From Cephalotus follicularis (lineage: Eukaryota > Streptophyta > Magnoliopsida > Oxalidales > Cephalotaceae), in the NCBI GenBank assembly GCA_001972305.1, contig BDDD01000716.1:186001-250000 (forward strand): a stretch of 64,000 nt of DNA, given 5' to 3'. Every line of letters starts with the position of its first letter. Position 1 is the stretch's first letter. Shown piece by piece: positions 32,866 through 44,804 of this stretch. The notes under the pieces were generated by a model. The model was not told where the DNA came from, did not search any database, and worked only from the letters and a program-made list of their open reading frames with translations. A program made the position numbers and the translations under genes.

Positions 32866-35829
32866 TCAACTTCTGTTCATCATTTCATCCCTATCTATGA
32901 AACGTTCGAGTAGCTCTTGCTCTTTCAATACTAAGCAATTTTTGCCCTTACCGAACCAGTCATAGCGTCGCTTGGCAACATAATCGTAAACAACATCCCT
33001 GAGAGGAGTTGGAACAACCAACAGTGTGCTTAAAGCAGAGTAAGGTGGTGGCAAGTATGACAAAACTCTCAGTGCAGCTGCAGAACAACATATAGTGAGA
33101 AGAATTAGACTTGAAGTAAGGAAAGGACGGTCTTTAGTAACAGAAAGAGAACAATTTTACAACATTAACATTTTTAAATCCATAAGCATAACAAGTTGCA
33201 AAAGTCTTCAAAAGTTGGTCAAATTAAAATTGTTTGAAGTGTGAAGCAAAAGGCTAGAGACATCGTATAACTAGAGTAATCTAGCAGATGATAGATTTGT
33301 AATGGAGAATTCTTTCAGCTAGAGCAGGAACTTTAGGGTTACATATTCTAATGTGAATCACGTGGACTTGCATAGGGAAAACACCTTCCAAAAAGCCAAC
33401 CTTGCAAAAGAACAAAATGATCCATCCAAGCATGAATGATCTAATTTTTTTTGTCCGTTCCTGACCGAAGATTACACTATTATGAAGTCAGAAATCAAAT
33501 TGGATGCATTGCGGACACAAGGACTGAAAAAAAGAAGGATTATGTTGGGTAGGTGTTACATGAATCCCACATTAGAAGTGTAAGTCACTAAATGTGAGTT
33601 TATAAGACTTTAAGTTTTCCAAGCTCTTGAGCTGACTTTTGAAGTTTGTTGTCCCAAGTGTCGTATAACAATGGTGCACGAACCCAATCTTGTACAAGAA
33701 CTCATCGGAAGGGGAGACCTATGGGTAGAGCAGAGGGCTACCTAAATAGTGGCTGCCCAGATTGGGCCGAGGAAGATATTGTATAACAGTAGGTTGCAAA
33801 TATAAGTGACGGCCGAGGAAGTCGTTGTATAACAGTAGGTTCCAAGAAGAACAACCTCTGACAGAGTCACCATCGAGATTGCTGACTATCGCAATTGCAC
33901 TAATGATAAGTCATGTCGTCTTTCTTGACCACAATTATGCTACAGCTAAATCAGAACAAGTAAATGAAATGTCAAACTTAATTGTCTATGGAGTTCTTTG
34001 ATATTGCCATTAAATGCAGATTGATCCCAATAATCTGGCATAGATAATCGAGAAACTAATGCTTATAATTCTCTAATATTTAAACTGATATTTGGATTTC
34101 CTTAGAATACCTCCCAGTTAAAATTTTCTTGTATAGATTCCAGTAAAGTAGACAGTAGTTTTCTTCTAAAACAGAAAAAATTCAGAATAATCATCAACAG
34201 TCAACAAAGAGAAGTCGAAATGCAGCTCTAGTGTAACCAAGAAGCTCTGCGCTCAGAGCTGCCTACTCTAAGTGACACCATTAATACATAACAAACAGAG
34301 AGAACATAGCCATATAATTTCTAAGACCTTAATGGCACAGTTATAGTGTAACCAACAAGTCTGCAAAGATACACAAAGTTAGTGCAAGAGGAAGCCATTT
34401 CCACTTGTCAGCTGACATACAGACATCAATTGTAATATACTAGGAACTAACAAGAACAATACTACAAAACCATACATAGAAGAAACTATGCTACTAGTGA
34501 ACTAACCAGTTGATGCTTGGTGGTATAAACCTGGGCCCTCAATGAATAGAAAGCGACGAAGAACATCCTCTCGGTCAAGTCCACTCGCTCTCAGGTATGG
34601 TTCAGCAGCTTCGGACTGAAGGCAACAGAACTTGATCTTCCTATACTTATCAGCTTTGATCACCCACTTAACCCCTGGAACATTCAAAGAACACGTTAAC
34701 ACAAAAAAAAAAAAAAACAAATTACCATTAATACATTGCTACATTACATGTCAAAGCTGTCATCCAAGAATATCGAATAGGAATAAGAAAGCAAATGGCG
34801 AATTAACAATGCATAAAAGCACATTGAATTTCGATGTTTTAATATGGGAAAAAATAGAGAATGTGTTACCTGATCAAAAGCCAATATGTTTGGTAGAGTG
34901 AATTTAGAGAAGATAGAAAGTGATGGATAGATTCGAGGAGGATAGATTGAAAATCCATTGTTTGGTAAAAGAGATTTTAGGGTAGGTAGAATATTAAGAG
35001 AGATCCAATGTCTCTTGGACTTACAAAAGAGGAAAGATTTCTCATCTCTCTTAAAAGGAAAGATTTTAGTATTCTCTCCACTTTCTATCCTTCCTAATAC
35101 AAACATGGATAGAAAACAATCCTCTCACGTTTCTATTCTCTCTAATTTTCTATCCTCTCTACCAAACATAATCAATAGTTTAAAGTTTAATGAATACACA
35201 CCCCCCAAAAAAAAAATCATAAAATTCCATTATCACAAAATAACAGAACTTTAGGTTTTGATCCTCTATAATGGAAAACATGTGTAGTATGTGTTTTTCT
35301 TTGTTGTTTTTCTTGGTGACAGTCACTTAACAGAATTTACGCTAATGAAGGTTTGGAAAAGGAAATTGGAAGCTTATTTCAAACGCCAAGAACTGAGGTA
35401 AATTTAGCCCTAAAGAAAAGTTGAAAAATGGACAAAAGTACCTATGATAATGAGATAATCTATATGTTTATGGATTATATAAGAGAATATGAAAAGAATT
35501 TAAAAAAAACAATAATAAATTAAAAAAAAAAAGAATGGGAAATGGGGAAGAGTACCACGGTGGCAGAGATGGCAGATCCCATCATAGACCACGACACGTG
35601 GCTGAAGAAGAGTGGGCAAGATCACGGGCTTGACGGTCGTAGAAACCGGTGGTACCGGGTAGAGCACATCCTCTTCATCTGCCACGTCGGCAACCTCAGC
35701 GGCTGCTGCGGTTCCCGAAACGACGTGGGGTGGTGACGAAGTTGACGAAGAAGACAACCGAAGCTTTAATAAAGATGAAAGCGAATAAAGATATGGAGAT
35801 TTTAAGCTTTGAATTTTCCTCATCAACAT
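32866..35829 (-). CDS. DCC-family (DUF393) thiol-disulfide oxidoreductase-like protein, 3 exons, 217 aa
   Basis: Minus-strand exons inferred from GT-AG sites and frame: 35829-35556, 34674-34507, 33077-32866; together 217 codons plus stop. Residues 1 to about 70 are Ser/Leu/Arg-rich, then Ala/Val/Asp-rich, and look like an organelle targeting peptide (plastid or mitochondrion). The domain starts VVVYDGICHLCHRG (about 80-93) with the CxxC pair that gives the family its name (DxxCxxC). It continues GVKWVIKADKYRKIKFCCLQ, then FLFIEGPGLYHQAS, ALRVLSYLP, and YDYVAKRRYDWFGK. The C-terminus is charged (LLERFIDRDEM). It resembles Arabidopsis At1g52590-type DCC proteins, whose substrate is unknown; disulfide exchange is a family-level prediction. 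Intron 1 (34675-35555) holds a MITE; intron 2 is 33078-34506. No frame errors. Confidence 0.9.
34886..35169. mobile_element. MITE in DCC intron 1
   Basis: 284 bp with inverted ends ATGTTTGGTAGAG... and ...CTCTACCAAACAT, and AAT on both sides (34883-34885, 35170-35172). This is consistent with a PIF/Harbinger-like 3-bp duplication. The inverted similarity continues for about 35 bp. Adjacent to, but not disturbing, the splice sites. Confidence 0.7.
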
Positions 35830-36119
35830 TGCAATCTCCTTTCTTTCTTTTCTTTTCTTTTTTTTTTCCGGTGAGTTGAAGGTGTGAAAATGGAGGCCGT
35901 CGTTTCTTTCTTTCCTTTTGTTTTTTCAAGGGAGCGACTAACTTTCTTGGCTTCCAAGTTGGCTAAAAATGTGTCCTTTTTTTTTCTTTTTTGGAACTAT
36001 TTTTAGAGTTTTTTTCCATGATATTATTTTTTTTTAATTTATTCATAAACTACCATCTTTCCTAGACTATTTCCCACACTACCACTTCAAACCTAACTTT
36101 TTCTCCGAACCTAATTTTT

Positions 36120-36318
36120 TTTTTCTCTCCCATTTTTTCTCTCTCCTCCCTCTTCGTTCCTCTCACTTACTCTCTCCCTTCCGTAATTTCTCTCTCTCCC
36201 TCTTTTTCCTTTCTTTCTCCCTTTTTTTCTCTCTCCTGCCTCCTCATCCCTCTCACTTACTCTCTCTCTCCCGCAATTTCTCTCTCTCCCTCTTTTTTCT
36301 TTTTCTCTCCCGCTGTAA
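36120..36318. repeat. CT-rich tract, left arm
   Basis: TCTCTC, CCTCC and TTTTCTCTC runs; the mirror of the GA tract in the right arm. Confidence 0.85.
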
Positions 36319-37734
36319 TCTTTTTTTTTTTATGGTCAAAAGAGGACAAGTTAAAGGCATCCTAATAATTAGTGATATGCTTGAATATCAGAAAAATCAT
36401 TACACGCTAGGAAAATGAATGCACCAAAATCGAATACAATAAGCCTCAAAATTCATTGTGGAAATTGCAGCAGGAAGAGTAGTCAAACATGTAAGGTGCT
36501 ACAGGTTTCCTGAGCAATATTGTATCGATGTCCTTAATTGCATGCTTTTTCTGTTCAAATTAGTTCACCTTCTCCGATTCAGGAAGCTACAGTGGTGTTG
36601 GCTTCTCTTTTTTCTTTACCTTAATGACATTAAGGCACGATTCATTATTTACACGCCATTTATCTTGTTTCAGTCTACTCATCATGATATTAAAATCTTG
36701 AAATATATGTATCTGTGATATATTCCATTAAATACAGAAGGATTTATGATTCTAAGAAGTCTTACAAGATAAAAGGCATCGATAGGTCTTGAATTAATTT
36801 ATTGCAAGATTATATCAGGAGAACTAAGTAATAGACTGAAGAGAAAACCTGCTTTGTCACATTGCTAACATTCTAGAAAGAATATTTAAGGCAAATGTAA
36901 AAAGCCGATGAGATAATAGCCATGTAATGTGACTTACGTCTCAGCAGTTGTATGAAGCTGCATGGCGTGCAAGCAAACATGGACAAATCCAATCCATCAT
37001 GTTTGATTTTGAGAATTGCAGTTAAACATAATCTTTGCATTGGAGAAAAAATGGATATTGCTAAGTATTTAAACCAATATCAGAATGCAGCACCGATGAC
37101 CAAAATAAGTAGCAAATATGAGAAAACAAAAACTGCCACTTACTGCTAAAAGCATCTTAATTTCATTTAAACTTACACTATAATGCAGATGTGTGCCGTA
37201 TGGTTGTCCAACAAGATCACCAAGATTCAAATTGCTCATTAACTGCTTGCATTCGACAAAAACAAGCATTAACATCAATTCATTCAAGTATGAACAATCC
37301 TTAATGTCAAGTAAAGAATAGGATTCACAATCTATAAAACATCTTTACTTGGTTGATTTTAGATCCTGCTAGAATGAAGAAGCAAGTTTGCTTGGTAATA
37401 TCTTGAATCTCTTCTTCCCCTTTCACAACCCTTTTTTTTTTTTCTGATCATATGATAACCTTGTAAGCTGCTGCATGTTAACCCAACTAAATAAGACCTT
37501 ACATCCACTACAATGCGTAAGAACTTTTTTTTAAAAAAAAATATTTTTACTCTATCTAGGGTCATATTATCCACAAAGAGATTTTTTTTGGATTTTTTTT
37601 TTGTAGTACCTGAACACGAAACAGACAACTCATCCTTATTTATACTGCTTGTTCTTTGTTGCATATCACCAAACATTTTAATTAACATTTCTGATCATGT
37701 TCCAAACTAATGCTTACCTCTGATTTCTCAGGAA

Positions 37735-38300
37735 AAAGAGGGAGAGAGAGAATTTGAAGGAGAGAGAGAGAGTAAGTGAGAGGAATGAGGAGGCAGGAGA
37801 GAAAAAAAATGGGAGAAAAAAAAAAGAATGCAGCGGGAGAGAAAAGAAAAAACAGGGAGAGAGAGAAATTGCGGGAGAGAGAGAGAGTAAGTGAGAGGAA
37901 TGAGGAGGCAGGAGAGAAAAAAAATGGGAGAAAAAAAAAAGAATGCAGCGGGAGAGAAAAGAAAAAACAGGGAGAGAGAGAAATTGCGGGAGAGAGAGAG
38001 AGTAAGTGAGAGGAGTGAGGAGGTAGGAGAGAGAAGAAAATGAGAGAGAAAAAAAAAGAAAGAATGCAGCGGAGAGAGAAAAAGGAAAAAGAGAGAGAGA
38101 GAGAGAAATGAGGAGGCAGGAGAGAGAAGAAAATGGGAGAGAAAAAAAAAAGAAAGAATGCAGCGGGAGGGAAAAAGAGGGAGAGAGAGAAATTGCGGGA
38201 GAGAGAGAGTAAGTGAGAGGGATGAGGAGGCAGAAGAGAGAGAAATTGCGGGAGAGAGAGAGAGTAAGTGAGAGGAACGAAGAGGGAAGAGATAGAAAAA
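37735..38300. repeat. GA-rich tandem array, about 117-bp units, right arm
   Basis: Unit includes AGTAAGTGAGAGGAATGAGG, AGGCAGGAGAG and GAATGCAGCGGGAGAG. Two almost identical units lie at 37763 and 37880, followed by three more irregular ones. The ORF through it (RERE/KKE-rich) is an artefact. Confidence 0.85.
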
Positions 38301-38432
38301 AATGAGAGAGAAAAAAAATGTAGGATTAGAGAAAAAGTTAGGTTTGGAGTGGTAGTGTGGGAAATAGTTTAGGAAAGATGGTAGATTGAGAATAAGTTTT
38401 AAAAAAATGGTATTATGAGAAAAAACTCCGAT

Positions 38433-38606
38433 TTTTATCGGCGATTTGGCAGACTGACGTGGACTGGAATGCTTTAAAATCTAGATCGATGGGACTGGTG
38501 GATTGATCAAATTATGTTATCAAATAGAATAACATTTTTTTACCACCTCTGATGTGGAGAGCGCTGTTAATAAAATCGCGTTTTTATTGGTTTTTCAAAT
38601 GAATGG
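38433..38606. other. Unassigned DNA between the foldback element and G2
   Basis: Contains the palindrome CCGATTTTTATCGG (38428-38441). It is not part of the G2 LTR, since the first 540 bp of the 3' LTR have no match here. Confidence 0.4.
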
Positions 38607-39107
38607 ATATACAGCCATGCAGACGGAGGACCACAACCTTATCTACAGGATAAGGAGATTATCTTCAGCGGATTTGTTGGGATTCATACTTATCCAAATG
38701 AAGAGTTAGAGTCATAATCAACTACAACAAAGGAAAGAAGAGATAATTCAGGCGGAGATAAGGGGAATGACCGAGATCCTCGGCATTTCCCTAGGGGATA
38801 ACATCAACCTCCGTTTTTCACGCTCTAGCAGTTACAAAAACTCTACTATAAATACAAGTTCAACAGACTGAACAAAGGTGAGCAATTTTTACATTACAAA
38901 GAGCATTATTTCATCTGCACCTTGTCTAACTTGAGCGTCGGAGTGTCCCCGGGAGAACAACCTCCTGGGCTTTCCACCATTTTTGCTACCTTGTGCAGGT
39001 GTCCGAGATCAACCTCTTCCTCAAGGCATACTTTGACCAGCGTTTCTCTCTACAAATAAAAGTCCTCCACGTAGGATACTGTTGAGAGAAGGATTTCTGT
39101 ATCAACA
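38607..39107 (+). repeat. G2 5' LTR (truncated, last 501 bp)
   Basis: Matches 3' LTR positions from about 49541 to the end. The first 540 bp of the LTR are missing. It retains a TATA box (ACTATAAATAC, 38845) and ends TATCAACA. Confidence 0.93.
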
Positions 39108-39108
39108 G

Positions 39109-39126
39109 TTGGCGCCGTCTGTGGGA
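39109..39126 (+). other. G2 primer-binding site
   Basis: TTGGCGCCGTCTGTGGGA, one base after the LTR. Confidence 0.85.
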
Positions 39127-39152
39127 AACGCTACAAAAAGTCATCAACAAAT

Positions 39153-40690
39153 ATCCCTCCGAGGAAGAATACCCTAGTTGGAGCCACTGGCAGCCAACAA
39201 CACCAGGAGATTATAGCTCCTCCACCAGAAGCCGTTCAAGAAGTGGCCCAACAACAAGCTCCCGTTACAGGGGAGCAGCTCAGTCAGTTCCTACAAAGAT
39301 TGGAGCGCGTTACTGATCGGTTGCTCACAACCTTAGCCAATCAACAACAGCAAGTAGGGCCTGCTCAGGAAGTGGCCCGAGGAGTATCTGGCCCCCATAG
39401 GCCAGAGGTGGAGACAAGGCACCACCGAGGTGCCAGCCGAAACCCGTCAGGGAGAAACGAACCTCTCCTTAGACAGTCAGGGGACAACAATCCCCTGGGA
39501 AGGAGAGCCGAGATCAATGTATCTCAGAGAGCTGAGTCCTCGACTGCTAGGGATCACCCCAAAGATCCCAGAAGAGCGCATCCTCAGCACCAGCCCATGG
39601 ACGTGGATCCTCGGTAGGATTCCAGGGGGGCAGAGGAGGCACAAGTACGCTCCCATGCTTCGCGCAGAGCTGGCACAGCCCGAGGAAGCAGGGTCGATCC
39701 CCCAGCCTCTGTGGCGGGAAGATCTCATGTTTCTAGCAGAGTTAGGAACATCGAAGAGGTAGAGCAAGCAGTGGGTAGAAGGCTTGCTGATTTGGAAAGA
39801 AGGTTCCGAGGAGTGGAACAGCGCAGGGGACACCTATCCGAGGTGCAGAATATCAATGCACACCCCTTCACTGCCGAGATCATTGCAGAGCCAGTCCCCA
39901 GTGGGTTCCAAAACCCAAATCTTGATAAGTACGATGGGTCCACGGACCCCATTCAGCATGTGCGCACTTATATCCAGGCTATGTGGATGCATTAAGCCTC
40001 GGACGCCATGCTTTGCCGAGGATTCCCAGTGACTTTAACAGGGGCTGCGCAATCATGGTATTTCACCTTGGCCAAGAATTCAGTGAAGAGCTTCGATCAG
40101 TTTACGGAACTGTTCGTAACAAAGTTCCTCAACAGCACCACGCAGAGGAGGAACTCTACCCACCTTATCAACGTGGTGCAAGGCAAAGATGAGACATTGA
40201 GAGATTACCTCACTAGGTTCAACAAAGAATCTCTCACAGTGAAAGACCTGGAGCCATCCTTTGCTCTGGCAGCCTTGAACAATGGGCTGAGGAGCAACTC
40301 AAAATTCACTTTCTCCCTGCTGAAGAAGCCGGCAAAGGACATGGCAGAGTTGTTGAAAAGGGCGGAGAGATATGTGAACGCCGAGGAATAGATGTTGGCC
40401 AGGAAGCAAAAGGCACCTTGGACTGGAGAACAGGAGGAGAGAAGGGAGCATTCACGAAATGCTCCCGAGAAGAGAGAGAAGAGGAAGGAGAGGTCAGACC
40501 TGTCCAAGGGAGACCTCAGACATAAGCTTTCCAGACGGGAGGGCACGTCCAGGGGTGGAGCACCAATACCATCTTACAACACTTTTGCCCCCCTCCTGGA
40601 CACACGTACTAAGATTCTTGCTGTGGAGCAAGATAAAGTCCCTTTCCAATGGCCTGAGAAGATAGGGCCCCGACAAAGAACAAAAGTGTG
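39153..40690 (+). pseudogene. G2 gag (broken)
   Basis: One reading frame with stops at 39615 (TAG), 39993 (TAA) and 40389 (TAG), then a frameshift near 40685. The likely start codon reads ATC at 39153 before PPRKNT; related elements usually have MPPRRN here, so ATG to ATC is inferred. The capsid region (39850-40390) includes PNLDKYDGSTDPIQHV, TLTGAAQSWYFTLA, FTELFVTKFLN and AELLKRAERYVN (retrotransposon gag domain). A basic linker follows. The zinc knuckle is a CRYHRDHGHDTEEC variant (40697-40740) in the shifted frame. Confidence 0.9.
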
Positions 40691-41790
40691 GAGAAGTACT
40701 GTCGTTACCATCGTGACCACGGCCACGATACAGAGGAGTGCAGGCAATTGAAAAATCAGATTGAGGATCTGATTAGAAAGGGACACCTGCGCAAGTATGT
40801 TGACAGAGATGCTCCTCAAGTAAGGAGAGAGCAGAGAAGAGAAGAGGCTCCTCAGCAGCAGGAGGAGCAACAACAGCAGCAACCCAGAGGTGTTATCCAC
40901 ACCATCTCTGGGGGGATCGCGTCTGGGGGCGACGATTCTAATGCAAGAAAGGCCTATGGGAGACAGTTCCTTGCTGTGCAACAAGTCCCTCACAGCAAAA
41001 GGCTTAGAATTGGAGGAGATGAGGAGGTGATATCCTTCTCGGAGGTGGACTATGAGGGAGTACGTCTTCCTCATGATGACCCAGTGGTGGTGACCCTTCT
41101 GGTAGAACTCTTTACCATGAAGAGGATTCTTATTGATAGTGGCAGCTCGGCCGATATCCTGTACAAGCACGCATTTGATCAGCTGAGGATACCGACCGAC
41201 CAACTGAAGCCTGTCAAGACCCCACTGGTCGGCTTCACAGGTGAGACGATCCATCCCCTAGGATCTATCAACCTGTCCGTGGTTGCAGGTACGGCCCCAC
41301 GTCAGACTCAAGTCGAGATGACATTCCTGGTGGTGGATACCCCAAGTCCTTACAATGCTATAATAGGGCGACCAGGTCTAAACTTGTTGGAAGCCATAGT
41401 GTCTACGAGACACTTACTGATGAAGTTTCCCACAAGGTTTGGCGTGGGGGAAGTCAGAGGAGACCAAGAGGTGGCAAGAAGATGTTACAAAACTGCCATC
41501 TCGGACAAGAGGAAGGGTAAGGTCCTTTCCATAGCAAATGTGGAGCTCAGAGGAGACATAGAACCTGAGCGTCCACAGCCCGTAGAAGATGTTCTCCAAG
41601 TGCCTATGGAAGAGGGCAACACCGAGAGAGTACTCCAAGTTGGCTCACAGCTTGGAGAGGTGGAGAAGGAGGAATTGATAACATTCCTCCGAGATAATAA
41701 GGATGTTTTTGCATGGTCGACAGAGGAGGTCCCTGGTATCAGTCTAGACGTAATGGTTCACAAGCTAAGTGTGGACCCAGCCAGACCCCC
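40688..41790 (+). pseudogene. G2 nucleocapsid end and aspartic protease (frame intact, cut off from neighbours)
   Basis: An open frame of about 368 codons with EKYCRYHRDHGHDTEECRQL (CCHC-like), a poly-Gln linker, then the protease with the DSG active site (RILIDSGSSADILYKHAFD, 41117-41180) and IIGRPGLNLLEAIVST. It continues to the pre-RT segment with DVFAWSTEEVPGI. A one-base indel near 41790 puts the RT in another frame. Confidence 0.9.
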
Positions 41791-43301
41791 TGATCAGACA
41801 AAAGAAGAGGAACTTCACCCCTGAGAGGCAACAGGCAATAGCTGAGGAGGTGAGCAAGCTGTTACAGGCAGGTTTTATCCGAGAAGTGCACTACTCGGAC
41901 TGGCTAGCAAATCCTGTGTTAGTCAAAAAAGCTAATAGAAAATGGAGGATGTGCATAGATTTCACAGACCTCAACAAAGCCTGCCCAAAGGATCACTTTC
42001 CTCTCCCAAAGATTGACCAACTGGTGGACGCGACCTCGGGTTATAGAATTTTGAGCTTCTTGGATGCTTACTCGGGATACAATCAAATCCCCATGCATAG
42101 GCCTGATGAAGAGAAGACAGCATTCATAACTGACCGAGGAATGTATTGCTATAAGGTTATGCCCTTTGGCTTGAAGAACGCAGGGGCTACCTACCAGCGC
42201 TTGGTCAACAAGATTTTCGAACCTCATATTGGGAAGAATATGGAGGTGTATATAGACGATATGCTCGTCAAGACCCCAGCCAGGAGCCCTCACGTAAAAG
42301 ACTTGGAGGAGACATTTGAGGTGTTGAGGAGGTACAACATGAAGCTCAATCCCTCCAAGTGTACATTTGGGGTCACCTCAGGAAAGTTCCTCGGATTCAT
42401 GGTCTCCAGCAGAGGAATAGAGGCCAACCCAGAGAAGATCTCGGCAATACAAAGCATGAGTTCACCTCAAACCATCAGGGATGTGCAGAGATTGAATGGG
42501 AAGATTGCAGCCTTGAGTAGGTTTGTGTCCAAGTCAGCAGAGAAGTGCCTTCCCTTCTTTAAGATACTCAGAGATCCCAAGGGATTCTCATGGTCAGATG
42601 ACTGTCAAGCAGCCTTCGACAAGTTGAAGGAGTATTTGGCTTCTCCTCCCCTGATCTCGAAGCCTAAGGATGGAGAAGACCTGTATTTGTACCTTGCGGC
42701 CACCTCGGGCGCAGTGAGTGCAGTGCTGGTCCGAGAAGAGGACAAAGTTCAAAAGCCTGTATACTATGTAAGCAAGGCCTTGAATGATGCTGAAGGGAGG
42801 TACCCAGAGGTGGAGAAGTTCGCCTATGCTTTGATCATCTCGGCCAGAAAGTTGAGGCCGTATTTTCAAGCCCATACAATCAAGGTTCTGACTGACAAGC
42901 CAGTTAAACAAGTTCTTGCCAAGCCTGACACTTCGGGCAGGTTAATCAAATGGTCAGTCGAACTAGGCGAGTATGATGTGAAGTTCGAAGCCAGACCAGC
43001 AATCAAATCACAGGTACTGGCCGACTTTGTTGGAGATAATACACCTACGGAGTGTATGGAGGAGAACCCTTCCGAGAGCAAGAAGGGAACGTGGAAGTTA
43101 TCAGTGGATGGATCCTCATGCCTCACTGGCAGTGGGGCAGGATTAGTGTTGACAAGTCCAGATGGGTGGACATTGGAATATGCTTTGAGGTTTAAGTTCA
43201 AGGCTACAAATAATGAAGCTGAATGGGAAGCTCTGATAGCTGGACTCACAATTGCAAAGCACTTGGAGGTGCAGAGGATTGAAGCCTCAAGTGATTCTTA
43301 G
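41790..43301 (+). pseudogene. G2 reverse transcriptase and RNase H
   Basis: Open for about 500 codons. RT motifs: RQKKRNFTPERQQAIAEEV, MCIDFTDLNKACPKDHFPLP, MPFGLKNAGATYQRLV and the catalytic YIDDMLVK (intact). RNase H: VQKPVYYVSKALN and YPEVEKFAYALIISARKLRP. The second, archaeal-type RNase H: WKLSVDGSSCLTGSGAGLVL and ATNNEAEWEALIAGL. It ends in a TAG at 43299 exactly where the conserved SDSQLVV has Gln, which implies CAG to TAG. Confidence 0.92.
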
Positions 43302-44804
43302 CTAGTAGTTGGTTTGGCGAACGGGGAGTATGAGGTCAGAGAAGACCTCATGACAAAATACTTAGCCCATTTTCAGGGCATGAAGTCGGCCTTCAAAGTG
43401 TTGAGAATTGTGAAGGTGCCAAGAGCAGAGAACGTCAGAGCAGACCAACTCTCAAAGCTAGCAACAGCAGAGGAGTTGGAGAAAAATCAAACAGTGCTAG
43501 TTGACTACTTGGATCGTCCGACCATCTCTCAAGCGGAGGTAATGGACATAGATGTTCCACAGGAGCCAAGTTGGATGACTCCTTTTATCAATTGGCTAAG
43601 GGATGGGATTCTACCCGAGGACCCCGTAGAGGCGAGGAAGCTAGTCTACAGAGCAAACAGGTTCCAATTCCGAGATGGGATCCTCTACAAAAGGTCATTC
43701 TCATTTCCCTGGTTGAGATGCTTGAACCCCTCAGAGGCCGATTATGCTCTAAGGGAAGTTCATGAAGGGATTTGTGGCAACCACACTGGGGGCAGGACAT
43801 TATCTCACAAGCTGCTAAGGCAAGGTTACTACTGGCCGACTATGCATCAAGATGCAATAAACTTTGTGAGGAAGTGTGACAAGTGTCAGAGGAACGCCAA
43901 CATAAGTCGAAGGCCTTCTCAACCTCTGACATCACTTACGGCCCCGTGGCCCTTCGCACAATGGGGAATGGACTTCGTCGGACAATTACCTATGGCAACA
44001 GGCCAGAGGAAGTTCCTCATTGTAGCAGTTGATTACTTCACTAAGTGGGTGGAAGAGCCCTTGGCCACGATTACAGAAAAGAACACAGAGAGTTTTGTGT
44101 GGAAGTCAATAATCTGCAGATTTGGAGTTCCAAGGACAATTATCACAGATAATGGTAAGCAGTTTGATTGCCAAGCCTTCTGGGACTTTTGCAGAGAATG
44201 GAGAATAGAGCATAGGCTTGCCTCAGTAGCCTACCCTCAAAGCAATGGTCAAGCCGAGGTGATCAACAGAGAAATCATCTCGGGCTTGAAAAAACGGCTA
44301 GAAGACAGCAAAGGAAGGTGGACCGAGGAGTTACCAAGTGTATTATAGGCTTACAGAACCACTCCTCGGACTACAACAGGAGAATCCCCGTATAGTTTAT
44401 GCTTCGGAGCCGAGGCTATGATACCAGTGGAAGTTGGAATGCAATCACCGAGAGTTGTACATTTCACTGAAGACAACAACGAAGAAGGGTTGAGATGCCT
44501 CCTCGACCTTGTGGGAGAGCTCAGAGATAAAGCTGCAATCAGAGTTGCAGCCTACCAACAAAGGGTTAGTCGCTACTACAACAAAAAAGTAAGCCCAAGA
44601 CCACTAAGGTAAGGAGACTTAGTTCTACGGAACTCAGCCGTTGCAGACCCCACTGGTACCAGAGGAAAGCTAGCCCCTTCCTGGGAAGGGCCATACAAGA
44701 TCAAAAGGGTCCTCCGCCCAGGAACATTCAAACTTGAAACTTTGGGGGGTAGGGAGATTGCCAGAGCTTGGAATGCCGAGCATCTGAGGAAGTACTATCA
44801 ATGA
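43302..44804 (+). pseudogene. G2 integrase
   Basis: Follows the TAG at 43299 in the same frame. H2C2 zinc site: HEGICGNHTGG and CDKCQ. Core: FAQWGMDFVGQLP (first Asp), IITDNGKQFDC (second Asp), YPQSNGQAEVINREI (Glu). Stops at 44346 (TAG in the conserved LWAYRTT, so TGG to TAG) and 44610 (TAA before GDLVLR). The C-terminus reads GTRGKLAPSWEGPYK, then AWNAEHLRKYYQ and TGA at 44802. Confidence 0.92.

Larger units (their letters stand above)
36007..38432. mobile_element. Foldback (Mutator-like) element with long CT/GA-rich inverted arms
   Basis: The left arm (36007-36330) is the inverted match of the right arm (about 37735-38432). Shared landmarks are TAGAGTTTTTTTC, ACTACCATCTTTCCTA, TTTCCCACACTACCACT and AACCTAACTTTTTCTC. 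The arms then become CTCTCT (left) and GAGAGA (right) tracts. The centre (36330-37735) carries no transposase. It has exon-like pieces with good splice signals (see findings), so a Pack-MULE-type capture is possible. No clean target duplication was found. Confidence 0.65.

Noticed and set aside
33545..33890. Possible small LTR-type (TRIM) sequence in DCC intron 2 (TGTTGGGTAGGTG..., CCCACATTAG)
   Set aside because: The phrase resembles short plant LTR starts, but no second copy, PBS or flanking duplication could be found.
37776..38009. 77-codon Arg/Glu/Lys ORF
   Set aside because: Lies wholly in the GA tandem array of the foldback element.
40574..41254. 226-codon minus-strand ORF
   Set aside because: Shadow of the G2 gag/protease frame; includes a poly-Leu run opposite poly-Gln.
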